Source: Rahnella variigena (GTDB lineage Bacteria; Pseudomonadota; Gammaproteobacteria; Enterobacterales; Enterobacteriaceae). From it: 64,000 bases of DNA. The stretch covers positions 1,240,001-1,304,000 of the forward strand of contig NZ_NSDJ01000001.1 of assembly GCF_003610915.1 (NCBI RefSeq), read 5' to 3'. The notes under the pieces are model-generated. The model ran no database searches and was not told the DNA's origin. It worked only from the letters and a program-made list of their open reading frames with translations. The position numbers and the translations under genes are program-made. Shown one piece after another: positions 1-8,201 of the stretch. Positions within the stretch are counted from its first letter, which is position 1. Each line of letters opens with the position of its first letter.

Positions 1-372
1 AAAGAAACTGCAAATCTGAACTTCTGTGAACTGCGGCAGAGCAATAATTGCCAGGCCGGTAAAGACGATTGCGCACAGAATTTCGGAAATTAAATACTGT
101 GCAGAAATTGCACTTTCGCAATGGCGACATTTTCCCTTCAGGCATAACCAGCTCAGAACCGGAATATTGTCACGCTTCAAAACCCGCGCACCACATGCCG
201 GGCAATGTGAAGGGGGCCACCAGAGGCTGACGTTGACAGCATCGGGTTCAGTACTACATTGTGCAAAAAGCATTAACGGCAACCGGTAAATCAAAACATT
301 AATAAAGCTGCCAATAAACAGGCCGAAAATTAATGCCATGGTGGGATAAAACCACTGATAAAATAGAGTCAT
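1..372 (-). CDS. Prepilin peptidase (TcpJ/CofP-like), C-terminal part beyond window
   Basis: Inner-membrane aspartic protease that removes the leader of type IV prepilins and N-methylates the new N-terminus. Translating the minus strand from the ATG at 370-372 gives 124 residues open to the window edge. The protein starts MTLFYQWFYP, has a first membrane segment with the family motif GSFINVLIYRLP, and then a cytoplasmic domain with two zinc-type pairs, CPAC and CRHC, as in PilD/GspO enzymes. The catalytic aspartates would lie beyond the edge. An AAGAGA ribosome site precedes the ATG. It sits 28 bases after the secreted-protein gene, the same final position as tcpJ or cofP in type IVb pilus operons. 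Confidence 0.9.
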   Translation of the reverse strand, partial: MTLFYQWFYPTMALIFGLFIGSFINVLIYRLPLMLFAQCSTEPDAVNVSLWWPPSHCPACGARVLKRDNIPVLSWLCLKGKCRHCESAISAQYLISEILCAIVFTGLAIIALPQFTEVQICSFF

Positions 373-400
373 AATAATCTCTTGCTATTTAAGTTATTAT

Positions 401-1741
401 TTATCGCGGTGTGACGTCAGTATGTAATTCCATAAAGTCCGTGGCTGTGTCAGGCCCTCCCGTTGGCGTATAGACCCTAAGACGTGAAGAAAATAACTGA
501 GTGCCTTTGGTGTCACATATATAGGCATTATTAGATGTCGGTGGTTTATCAAACATTTCCTCAAACCTGAATCCTTTTCTACCCTCAGGAAGGGAGTACC
601 TATTCTGTTGCTTAATAATTGTTTTTAAAAAATAATCCGGGTATTCAAAATTTAACAAATCGGTATAGTCATCTATTGAATTTTCACCTTTCACCCCGTT
701 CATACACATGAAAATATCTCCTCCACGTGCCCATCCCAATGCGTCATACCAAAGACTTGTCCATTTCAAACCTCCTCCAATACGTGTATGAATCGCAGCA
801 ACCTCAGTAACAGGAACAGATTCATTCTCATATTGGTTCAGTAATCCTATGCCCATGAAACCATTAAAGGCAGCAGGGTTTCCGGTTGAGACAAATGCTG
901 GAGCGGGATAATGGCTCTGGTTGTTACCCTCAGGCCCTTTATAATAGGTGAAGTTTTCGCCGTCATTACTTTTTAATGTCCAGGCAGTGAGTACCTGATG
1001 CATACCCGACGTTCCTTCCAGTAATATCGCCTCCACATGGATCAGTGACATATGTCGGTGCGGAAGGTAAACCACTAATTCATGCCCGTCGCCACCTGTA
1101 CCGATATTACTGGTAGAACCTTCGGGACCTGCAGAAGCGCGTGGAAAAACCAGGGTGCCAACCCACAGGCTCTTATTTTGTTTTGTCGCAACATCAAGAA
1201 GTTCATCGTATAAAGAAAGTGTGCGGGAGCCTGAGGTCATGCCAGGCTTACATTTGTAACGCTGTTCTTTAAGTGTCGCCGGCGTCCCGGAACAGGCGGT
1301 AATCGCCGGGAACGGATCTTTTTTTATATAAGGTTTCGCATTGAAAATGGGCAATCCCCAGTCGCCTTCCTTACCTCCGCTGACCCAACTGTATTTATCA
1401 CCTGACGTATAGGGGAGATAATGTTGTGAAAAATCATAATTGTCATCGGTGATTTCTGGCAATCGTGATGCAGGGATTTGCATGTCATCTGATTCGATAT
1501 ACATAATATTGACAGCGATCGGAGAGGAACTTTTTTCATCGTAATAATAAGAATTGCCACTCACTGCATAACCAAAAAAATTGGCAACAGGCAATGCCAG
1601 CGGCATGTCCAGGGGGTGTGCGGCTCCGCCACCACCATCAGCTTCAGTAAATTTGAAAACGCCACCCTGAGGTATCGTTGCAGAGAATGCACTGATCGGC
1701 AGCAAACAGAGTGTTGCGAAAATAAGCGTTATTTTTCTCAT
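401..1741 (-). CDS. Secreted protein in the TcpF/CofJ position of the type IVb pilus operon
   Basis: I do not recognise this 446-residue protein by sequence. The ATG at 1741 is chosen because AAAGGA precedes it and it opens a clean Sec signal peptide (MRKITLIFATLC... cut near SAFSA/TIP); an upstream in-frame start would put the leader 30 residues inside. The mature protein begins with a Gly-rich stretch, has four cysteines (about residues 149, 164, 344 and 408 of the precursor, enough for two disulfides), and no other membrane segment. It lies between the platform gene and the prepilin peptidase, exactly where V. cholerae has tcpF and CFA/III E. coli has cofJ, both soluble proteins exported through the pilus machine. 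By position I infer an exported colonisation-type factor. At 446 residues it seems longer than those proteins as I remember them. Confidence 0.75.
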   Translation of the reverse strand: MRKITLIFATLCLLPISAFSATIPQGGVFKFTEADGGGGAAHPLDMPLALPVANFFGYAVSGNSYYYDEKSSSPIAVNIMYIESDDMQIPASRLPEITDDNYDFSQHYLPYTSGDKYSWVSGGKEGDWGLPIFNAKPYIKKDPFPAITACSGTPATLKEQRYKCKPGMTSGSRTLSLYDELLDVATKQNKSLWVGTLVFPRASAGPEGSTSNIGTGGDGHELVVYLPHRHMSLIHVEAILLEGTSGMHQVLTAWTLKSNDGENFTYYKGPEGNNQSHYPAPAFVSTGNPAAFNGFMGIGLLNQYENESVPVTEVAAIHTRIGGGLKWTSLWYDALGWARGGDIFMCMNGVKGENSIDDYTDLLNFEYPDYFLKTIIKQQNRYSLPEGRKGFRFEEMFDKPPTSNNAYICDTKGTQLFSSRLRVYTPTGGPDTATDFMELHTDVTPR

Positions 1742-1752
1742 GGTATAATCCT

Positions 1753-2799
1753 TTAAAAAGAGCCGCTTGAACCCATTTTCCCAAGGGTGTCCGACAGAGC
1801 GAAAAGGGCAGCAAAAACCCAAATTACACATCCTCCCAGTATCAACGTGGAGAGTGACTTCAATACCCCGGATAACCTTTTTATATATTCCTGAACATGT
1901 TCACGGGATTTAGCCGAGACGGAACTCAGTACTTCATTAAACGATGGTAATTCGGCGTACAAACTAATATTCAGCAGCGTTTCAGGTCCAAATAATCCGG
2001 TGTTCAGCGCTTCACCGTAACCGAGTCCGGTCGCCATGTTCTCGCGCATAATGTTTATATGGTGCTTTAACCATCGGTTAGAGTTTAATAAAGTAATCCC
2101 GAGGCCATCATTTAAAGGGATGCCATTTTTCAACATTAGTGCCAGATTGTTTAAAAAAATAGATCCCACAATTTGTTTATACGTTGAGAAAGGCAGTATC
2201 CGGTCGAGCACCTGATTTCTAAGTTTGCCGCTAACGTTTGAGATGACCATCTTTATAAAAAAAACGATTGCTGAAATAACAATGAGTATATAAATCCACA
2301 AGCCCGCGACTAAAGCATTTCCGAATGAATACAATGATTGTGTGATCCCCGGCCATTTGCTGACAGGAACCACACCTTCAAAAGCAGGGAATACTTTCAT
2401 TGAGTACCCCGCAATAACAATAAGAGACAAAATTATCATAATGACCGGAAAAAGCACTGCCGAGATGAGTTTACTCTTCAATTCGCTGTTATAGTTTATG
2501 ACATTAACTAACGTCATAAATCCATCAGCAAGGCTTCCGCTTTGCTCGGCTGCATTAATTACACTCAGTTCACTCTGCGGAACAAGGCCTTTAAACATTA
2601 CGGCGATAGAAGCCCCTGTAAGACCAGCTTTCATATTGTTAGTTAATACGCCAATATTCTTCGAAAAAGCTGAACCCAGGAGGTTTTTTCCCTCGACTTG
2701 AAGTTTGACCAATGAGTCGTAAAGCGGCAGTTCTGTGCTTATCATGTCAGCACAGAACTTATAAAGAAAAAGCCTTTGTTTTTTACCGAACTTTGCCAT
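1753..2799 (-). CDS. Type IVb pilus inner-membrane platform protein (TcpE/CofI-like, GspF family)
   Basis: The 348-residue protein has the layout of the GspF/PilC platform family: a cytoplasmic helical domain (about 1-105), membrane segments near 111-131 and 162-184, a second cytoplasmic domain, and a final membrane segment near 318-338. The platform links the assembly ATPase to pilin insertion in the inner membrane. Its start overlaps the end of the ATPase gene by 17 bases, so the two are probably translationally coupled. It is followed after 11 bases by the secreted-protein gene. Order and size fit tcpE/cofI. Confidence 0.88.
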   Translation of the reverse strand: MAKFGKKQRLFLYKFCADMISTELPLYDSLVKLQVEGKNLLGSAFSKNIGVLTNNMKAGLTGASIAVMFKGLVPQSELSVINAAEQSGSLADGFMTLVNVINYNSELKSKLISAVLFPVIMIILSLIVIAGYSMKVFPAFEGVVPVSKWPGITQSLYSFGNALVAGLWIYILIVISAIVFFIKMVISNVSGKLRNQVLDRILPFSTYKQIVGSIFLNNLALMLKNGIPLNDGLGITLLNSNRWLKHHINIMRENMATGLGYGEALNTGLFGPETLLNISLYAELPSFNEVLSSVSAKSREHVQEYIKRLSGVLKSLSTLILGGCVIWVFAALFALSDTLGKMGSSGSF

Positions 2800-4312
2800 G
2801 GATAATCTCTCTGTTATCTTTATCTACATCGCCAAATTCCATATTGAACCATGTCGCACACACCCGACCTCGCAGAACCTCAGCAAATACTTTTTCTTTT
2901 ATTTCAAATCCTTCGCTCATTCCTGGTGCCGAAAGGCGTTTCTCCCGCCACAAGGTATAAACCTGCAACCACTCTTGCTTAGATATTGCAGCCAGTTCAT
3001 CGTAGGTTGGTCGCATATATTCCATCACCAGTTGCCTGCCACTGATGCCGGTATATTTACATCTCTCGCAGCCATCCTCATATTGCTCGTACAGAGACAT
3101 CAGTTCCCCACCGAATGATATATCGACAGGGCGATGACAATGGGTGCAAATAACGGGGACAAGTTTTTGACATTGCAGTCCGGCAATGAATCCTGGCGTG
3201 GAAAGCTTATCGCTGGTGATACCCATGGCAGATAAGCGTTGTAATAAGGAGACAATATTCCCCGCATGAACTGTGGTGAAACAATAGTGACCACTTTCCA
3301 CAGCTCCGGCCAGAGCGTTGGCAGATATGGTGTCGCGGATTTCGCCGACCATCAGAACATCTGGATCACGTCGCAATGCTGATTTGATGGCTGAATGGAA
3401 GCCGCCTCCTTCAACACTGACCACTGAGCTTTGTTTCGCTCCGTATATCTGATATTCGACAGGATCCTCAACCGTGAGAAAGCACCCTTTGTTGCCATAA
3501 CGATTGATTTGTAACCACTCCATCAGGTTCTTCAATGTTGTGGATTTCCCCGACCCCGTGGTTCCTGCAATAAAATAGGCACCATAAGGGTTGCTGAGGA
3601 TCTTTTTGAGATCGTCTAATTCTTCGTTCGATATGCCCAGTTTATTAAGATTGGCGACTGCACTTTTTGACAATCCGGAAGGAATAATTCGCAGCACGGC
3701 ATGATAACAATCGTTCGTTTCGCCAAAAATCGGAAAGTGCGCGTAGCGGAACCGAAAACTTAACGCATTGAGTGTGTAGAGAATATTGGCACTTTGCGGA
3801 ATAGTGCGGTTCCAGGTGGTATCGCGGGTACTGGCTTGTACGTTGTACAGGACGAATACCAGCTCATCACATTTGCTGGCAGGCATCTGCATCATGGGCA
3901 ACAGCATACCGTTAACCCGAACCTCCAGCTGCGCAAGAATATCATTGCGTGTGATGTGAAGGTCACTGGCCCCCATATTCACGGCTTCAATCAGTATGGC
4001 TTCGAGCTCTTTCTGCGTTTCACTAATATCCAGCGCGACACGACTCAGTTTCTGCAAAGAAACCAGTTCATAGATTTTGAAATACACGGCCTCGGTGACC
4101 CCACCGATCCCGGCAATCTTATGATGATGGATATCATTCATCTTACGAACTTCATACTGCAGAATATGCAGCTCTTCGATTAATGAACGCTGAGAAACGA
4201 GATACTCTTGCGTACCCGAGCGGGCAATCAGCATACGATCTTCAATTTCAGCAAAAATCCATTCGCCACTGTGAATGGAATCCTCCGTAAGCCGTATGAA
4301 ATCCAGGATCAC
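2783..4312 (-). CDS. Type IVb pilus assembly ATPase (TcpT/CofH-like, GspE/PilB family)
   Basis: Cytoplasmic hexameric ATPase that powers pilus extension. All family signatures are visible in 509 residues: Walker A GTTGSGKST at 250-258, Asp box EDPVEY at 282-287, Walker B DPDVLMVGEIRD at 316-327, His box TTVHAG at 346-351, and a zinc-type cysteine cluster (C381, C389, C392, C415, C418). Its start shares the ATGA overlap with the upstream PilP-like gene and its end overlaps the platform gene, so it is embedded in a tightly coupled operon. No second retraction-type ATPase (PilT) is present, as in the tcp and cof operons. Confidence 0.95.
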   Translation of the reverse strand: MILDFIRLTEDSIHSGEWIFAEIEDRMLIARSGTQEYLVSQRSLIEELHILQYEVRKMNDIHHHKIAGIGGVTEAVYFKIYELVSLQKLSRVALDISETQKELEAILIEAVNMGASDLHITRNDILAQLEVRVNGMLLPMMQMPASKCDELVFVLYNVQASTRDTTWNRTIPQSANILYTLNALSFRFRYAHFPIFGETNDCYHAVLRIIPSGLSKSAVANLNKLGISNEELDDLKKILSNPYGAYFIAGTTGSGKSTTLKNLMEWLQINRYGNKGCFLTVEDPVEYQIYGAKQSSVVSVEGGGFHSAIKSALRRDPDVLMVGEIRDTISANALAGAVESGHYCFTTVHAGNIVSLLQRLSAMGITSDKLSTPGFIAGLQCQKLVPVICTHCHRPVDISFGGELMSLYEQYEDGCERCKYTGISGRQLVMEYMRPTYDELAAISKQEWLQVYTLWREKRLSAPGMSEGFEIKEKVFAEVLRGRVCATWFNMEFGDVDKDNREIIHGKVR

Positions 4313-4809
4313 CGGGAGACTTCCCTTACAAATGACTGTTGCGCGTTACTGCCCTGATGGACAGCATAGCGCTTACCGTTCGCCGTAAAAATTTCGCCAA
4401 TACGTACAAATACGGTTTTTGAACCTACAGCCACCGCGGCTTGGGTGATGCCCGCAATCTGCGATAACATCATAACTCTGGGCTCTGCGGCGGCAGGTAA
4501 CGGTGTGGGTTGAATATCTTTGTCCGCAGATTCATTATTCATATTGAGGATTGGCCCTTGTGTCAGCTCGGCCGCCTCACTTTTTATTTTCGCCATTTCG
4601 AGGCGCAACTTGGCGAGTGTCAGCTGCTGTGAAAGCTGATGCTCGGCCTGATTAAACGCTACGTCATCTTCCATCAACCTCGATATATGCTCCTGAATGG
4701 GCGCAGGAAGTCCCCCGGCATTCTCGCCAGTGGCTTGAATGTCATCGGCAAAACTGCCAGAAGAAAACAAAGTCATCAGTGCAGTTATTATTAATTTCCT
4801 GTTTTGCAT
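4309..4809 (-). CDS. Type IVb pilus periplasmic protein (TcpS/CofG-like, PilP-type)
   Basis: The 166-residue protein begins with a signal peptide (MQNRKLIITALMTLFSSGSFA/DD). A helical, charged middle (about 45-85) precedes a C-terminal beta-rich domain with the run VGSKTVFVRIGEIFTANGKRYAV, cut here as about residues 128-150, typical of PilP-like proteins that bridge inner-membrane components and the secretin. It overlaps its upstream neighbour by 19 bases and the ATPase by 4. The role is inferred from family and operon position. Confidence 0.8.
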   Translation of the reverse strand: MQNRKLIITALMTLFSSGSFADDIQATGENAGGLPAPIQEHISRLMEDDVAFNQAEHQLSQQLTLAKLRLEMAKIKSEAAELTQGPILNMNNESADKDIQPTPLPAAAEPRVMMLSQIAGITQAAVAVGSKTVFVRIGEIFTANGKRYAVHQGSNAQQSFVREVSR

Positions 4810-5639
4810 ACCATAACTCCTGTAATTTTATTATCCTTAACGCTGTCTATTTTTTGGATGATGAAAGCATCCCTGAAAGCTTGTCTCTCTAACAGGCTGG
4901 CGGTGTACAATAGCGCCATATAGTTTTTAGACTGTTTAGGGATTTCCATTTCCCAACTCAGTACATTAATCCCATAATTTTTCCCCCTCCCTTTTGCTGC
5001 TATTTTATTTTCGATAGCCTGTACAGCAGAGCCTGGTGGCGAGACAATCTTCACGATTTTTCTGGGGTCAGATACTGAGTTATAAGAATAAAGATAGTTC
5101 AGCACATCACCGCAAGAGGGCGGATAAATATCCTTTTTATTCTTGTATGCAGACAATATCGGGTTGTTATCCAGTCCTGATTTAATTCCTGCGAAATCAA
5201 TGGAAGTATCTGAAAAACTGGCAGTATAAACGTTATCAAAAAATATTTTCTGTGCGAGCGTAAACACGCTACCTTTTTTTAATTGATAGCTGAACGAACA
5301 ATTTTTCGCATCGCAGGTATAGACTTCATTGACATAATTAAAATCAGACAGAATACGCTGACTTTTGGAAATCTCTGCAGCTAATGTTGTAAATTTGGAA
5401 ATGCTCCCGCCTGACAAATTACTCAAATAGAATTTATCAACCGTACTTATGTCATTAGCTAACTGCTGCGCTTCGCGACGTTTTATCTCATCTCGTTGTT
5501 GCGCGGGTTCATAAGCAAAAAAATACCAGCCTGCAATACCGCCGGCAATGAGGAGTAATAGCACTCCGATGGCAATTCCAGCTTTGATTCTGCGGGAAAC
5601 AGGCCGGGAATTTTTGCGTAATTTAAGTCCCTTTATCAT
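4791..5639 (-). CDS. Bitopic type IVb pilus assembly protein (TcpD/CofF-like)
   Basis: The 282-residue protein has a short basic cytoplasmic N-terminus (about 1-20), a single membrane helix near 22-46 and a large periplasmic domain with a few cysteines. This matches the topology expected for TcpD, part of the inner-membrane alignment complex. The sequence itself is not strongly conserved, so the assignment rests mainly on order: after the TcpR-like gene, before the PilP-like gene. It starts 4 bases downstream of its upstream neighbour's stop. Confidence 0.72.
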   Translation of the reverse strand: MIKGLKLRKNSRPVSRRIKAGIAIGVLLLLIAGGIAGWYFFAYEPAQQRDEIKRREAQQLANDISTVDKFYLSNLSGGSISKFTTLAAEISKSQRILSDFNYVNEVYTCDAKNCSFSYQLKKGSVFTLAQKIFFDNVYTASFSDTSIDFAGIKSGLDNNPILSAYKNKKDIYPPSCGDVLNYLYSYNSVSDPRKIVKIVSPPGSAVQAIENKIAAKGRGKNYGINVLSWEMEIPKQSKNYMALLYTASLLERQAFRDAFIIQKIDSVKDNKITGVMVCKTGN

Positions 5640-5643
5640 ATCG

Positions 5644-6210
5644 TCATCCAGAAATTATACTGTACAAAAATATTGAAGATGCAATGAGCAGAATTAATAC
5701 GCCACAGGCAACACCCGACCAGAACAGCCTTTGTCTTCTTTTATAAATTAGTTGATTTTCTTTGCATGATTCAGCAATGCAGTCCAGTTGTGCCGGCGTG
5801 ATTTCCGATACCTGTAGTCGTGAGTATTTCGATGTGGGTAAGGTTTCCACGATTTCAGTAAAAAAATTTTCTGTAATGACGCAGTCACTTCCACTAATGA
5901 TGATGCCATCCATAATCATTAACAGATAAATTTTATGATCACCTGCATCGAAATGATAAATACCATCGCCGTAAAGGTTTCGGAGATGAACTGCAAAAGA
6001 TTCACAGCCCGGTGCTGTCTTTAAAGAATAGCCAATCAGTTCATTTGTATTAGCTTCATCCTGTACGCGGTAAACATACATGCGGTGACTTCGACGTATA
6101 TTCACCATCCATCTCATATAACCGGCATCCATATTGTCGTGACCGGATGGTTCCCAGATTAACCCTGTCAATATATTATTACGTGACAATGTATTTAACA
6201 TGATAGCCAT
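5644..6210 (-). CDS. Tail-anchored type IVb pilus assembly protein (TcpR/CofE-like)
   Basis: The 188-residue protein is mostly cytoplasmic with one C-terminal membrane helix (about 163-186, VACGVLILLIASSIFLYSII). TcpR and BfpC-type proteins have a cytoplasmic domain that contacts the ATPase and a C-terminal anchor. Two starts are possible, at 6210 and at 6201 (three codons later); neither has a strong ribosome site, and the upstream secretin gene ends only 9 bases away, so coupling is likely. Assigned by topology and operon order rather than by motif. Confidence 0.72.
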   Translation of the reverse strand: MAIMLNTLSRNNILTGLIWEPSGHDNMDAGYMRWMVNIRRSHRMYVYRVQDEANTNELIGYSLKTAPGCESFAVHLRNLYGDGIYHFDAGDHKIYLLMIMDGIIISGSDCVITENFFTEIVETLPTSKYSRLQVSEITPAQLDCIAESCKENQLIYKRRQRLFWSGVACGVLILLIASSIFLYSIISG

Positions 6211-6219
6211 CTCAATAAA

Positions 6220-7668
6220 TTAACGATTTAAAGGCGCACGGTAATAGTCAATTCCTACGACCATGACAACGGTATGTTCATTGTCCTCAGTACTTTGTCC
6301 ATAACCCAACATCTGGTACTGTTTATTTTTACTCAGTTCGTTCATTTCATATTTTGCAACCATGAGTAAACTGCCAGGATTAACCGCCGTGGAGTTAAAC
6401 ATTTCCGTCGTTGTCACATTAGGTAACTGAACGGTATCAAATACATCTATCGAGTTTAACTGGCTCTTGGTAAATCCACTGGTGACTTCCACACGGCCAT
6501 CCGTCATGACACGCGGAGTGATAATAAAACTGGTGCCGGTGATTATTTCAGCTGTTTCGATCTCGACATCTTCATCACCGCTGTCTTTATTCACCGTCCG
6601 TGTACGTCCGGAGACATAGTGCTGAGAATTGGTCATATTGAGCGGGATTGGGGTGTTATTCCGTGTTACAAATGAACCACTCTGCAGCACTTTGCTCCCG
6701 GTAAGTGAATACAGTGCGTTCAGTTTAGCGTCGATGCTCAGTGCGCGATCAGCTCCGCCCGCGATGGTCATGCCCCCTCCCAGCATATCCATTATTGCTG
6801 TATCGATTATGACGCTGCTGCCCCCATCAACGTAAGACATATTCAGGCCGGCACCATATTCTTCCATTTTTTCTTTATTAAGAGTGAAGATTTTGTAAGT
6901 CACGACGAATTGACGGTTATTATCATCCTGGTATTTTTTTAATACATCACTCAATACCTTATATTCTGACGGGCGACCGGTGAGCGTAACAATTGAGGCA
7001 TCTTTAAATATGCTGTACATGCCGCTTGAAACATATTTTTCTGCCATGTTCTCAACGTCATCCCAAAAAGAGGATTCAAATTTAGTTTCAGATTTCCCTG
7101 CCAGGCCACCACTGCTGACTGCGTCATTGGATAAATCCAGGCTGGCTTCGAATTTGTTATTTTCGCCGTAAAAATCAAGCTTAATAGCATAAACACTGAA
7201 CGCATCAATCTTAAGAATATTATTCTCATCCAGATAGGTTTTAACATCATAAAGGGCAGAGACATAGCGCATAAACTCCTCAAAGGTGCCAGTGAAATTA
7301 ATGCTATGTGCTTCAACATTGACTTTTCCGGCATCGGCACCTTTTACACCCGGGATGTCTAAATTAATCCTATGGCTGACTCCTGTTTGTGCCAATAAAA
7401 CATCCAGAACGGTGTTCAGGTCTGTAGGTTCATAAGAGTTTATGGCGACTTTTTTAGCAAGCAAGTGCTGACGTGTTGAGCTGTAGTCAACTTTTTTTCC
7501 TAAATAAGCTGTGTCATATTTAATATACGGTTTGACCTTCATTTCATCTGCGGACGTCGCACCCGGCAAGGCATCTTTAACATTACTGCGTGAAAAGTGT
7601 TTATTAAAACTTCCCGCGCAGCCCTGCAAAAGAAGAGTCAATATCATAAATCCAATTTTGGTTTTCAT
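6220..7668 (-). CDS. Lipoprotein secretin of the type IVb pilus (TcpC/CofD/BfpB-like)
   Basis: Outer-membrane channel for the growing pilus. The 482-residue precursor starts MKTKIGFMILTLLLQGC with a lipobox ending in Cys17, as in BfpB/TcpC secretins. N-terminal ring domains (an N0-type domain near 75-160, then an N1-type domain to about 245) precede the C-terminal secretin domain (about 250-480). In that domain the segment with SSVIIDTAIM and the late run TAVNPGSLLMVAKYEM correspond to the beta-barrel core. It follows the damaged TcpQ-like gene by 22 bases; TcpQ normally stabilises this secretin, so the amber codon upstream matters for its assembly. Confidence 0.92.
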   Translation of the reverse strand: MKTKIGFMILTLLLQGCAGSFNKHFSRSNVKDALPGATSADEMKVKPYIKYDTAYLGKKVDYSSTRQHLLAKKVAINSYEPTDLNTVLDVLLAQTGVSHRINLDIPGVKGADAGKVNVEAHSINFTGTFEEFMRYVSALYDVKTYLDENNILKIDAFSVYAIKLDFYGENNKFEASLDLSNDAVSSGGLAGKSETKFESSFWDDVENMAEKYVSSGMYSIFKDASIVTLTGRPSEYKVLSDVLKKYQDDNNRQFVVTYKIFTLNKEKMEEYGAGLNMSYVDGGSSVIIDTAIMDMLGGGMTIAGGADRALSIDAKLNALYSLTGSKVLQSGSFVTRNNTPIPLNMTNSQHYVSGRTRTVNKDSGDEDVEIETAEIITGTSFIITPRVMTDGRVEVTSGFTKSQLNSIDVFDTVQLPNVTTTEMFNSTAVNPGSLLMVAKYEMNELSKNKQYQMLGYGQSTEDNEHTVVMVVGIDYYRAPLNR

Positions 7669-7690
7669 ATCCCTATCCTGAACTTTTCAG

Positions 7691-8155
7691 TTACATATCA
7701 TCAATAATTAGTACACGATTCTTCTGATAGTTTTTTATAATCAACCCATAGTTTTCAGAAGAAAATAGCTTGCCTAGCTCTGTCAGTACTTCGTCATCAT
7801 CTTTACCGGCGAGAATGATGTGGCTATAAATTAAATAATCATTTTTGCTCTGCCAGAGAAGCTTATATCCCAGACTTTCTGCCCATTTTTTAATTCCCTG
7901 ACTCAAAAGTTCACCACTATTGAGTGTCAGAGGGAATGTCAATGGAACCGGTGCGGGCGACAACATCGTTGTAGTAGTAGGTGAAGTAGCGGCTTTCTCT
8001 CCACCAGAGAAAGGATTGTGTGGTGTCTCTGGCGAGATATTTGCGGGAACGGGCGTCAGGTTTAAGTCCGCATTAACCGCTGCCTGAGCAAATTGCCCGA
8101 GGGACAGTAATAAAGTAATAAACTATCCCAGTAATCTAATTTTCATTTTCTTCAT
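7691..8155 (-). pseudogene. TcpQ/CofC-like periplasmic protein with an amber codon in its signal peptide
   Basis: Reading from the ATG at 8155 gives MKKMKIRLLG, a TAG at 8123-8125, then FITLLLSLGQFAQA and a further roughly 125 residues to the stop at 7691, all in one frame. Ignoring the stop gives a normal Sec signal peptide cut near QAQA-type AQA/AVN, a Pro/Thr-rich linker, and a C-terminal TcpQ domain (pattern LLSQGIKKWAESLGYKLLW ... YQKNRVLIID). TcpQ-family proteins are periplasmic partners of the secretin. The only in-frame ATG after the stop is at 7966, and it would omit the signal peptide. The rest of the frame is intact, so the mutation is recent, suppressed, or a sequencing error. Distance from the upstream minor-pilin gene is 46 bases. 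Confidence 0.85.
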
Positions 8156-8201
8156 CCTGAAATTTTCAAAAATATACTTACAACCCGTTGGCGATATTCA
8201 A

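Noticed and set aside
26..289. Plus-strand 87-codon frame at the left edge
   Set aside because: It is opposite the prepilin peptidase, whose zinc-type cysteine pairs and membrane motif are clear on the minus strand.
7691..7966. TcpQ-like gene taken as an intact 91-residue protein from the ATG at 7966
   Set aside because: That start removes the signal peptide that is plainly encoded upstream in the same frame, broken only by the TAG at 8123-8125.
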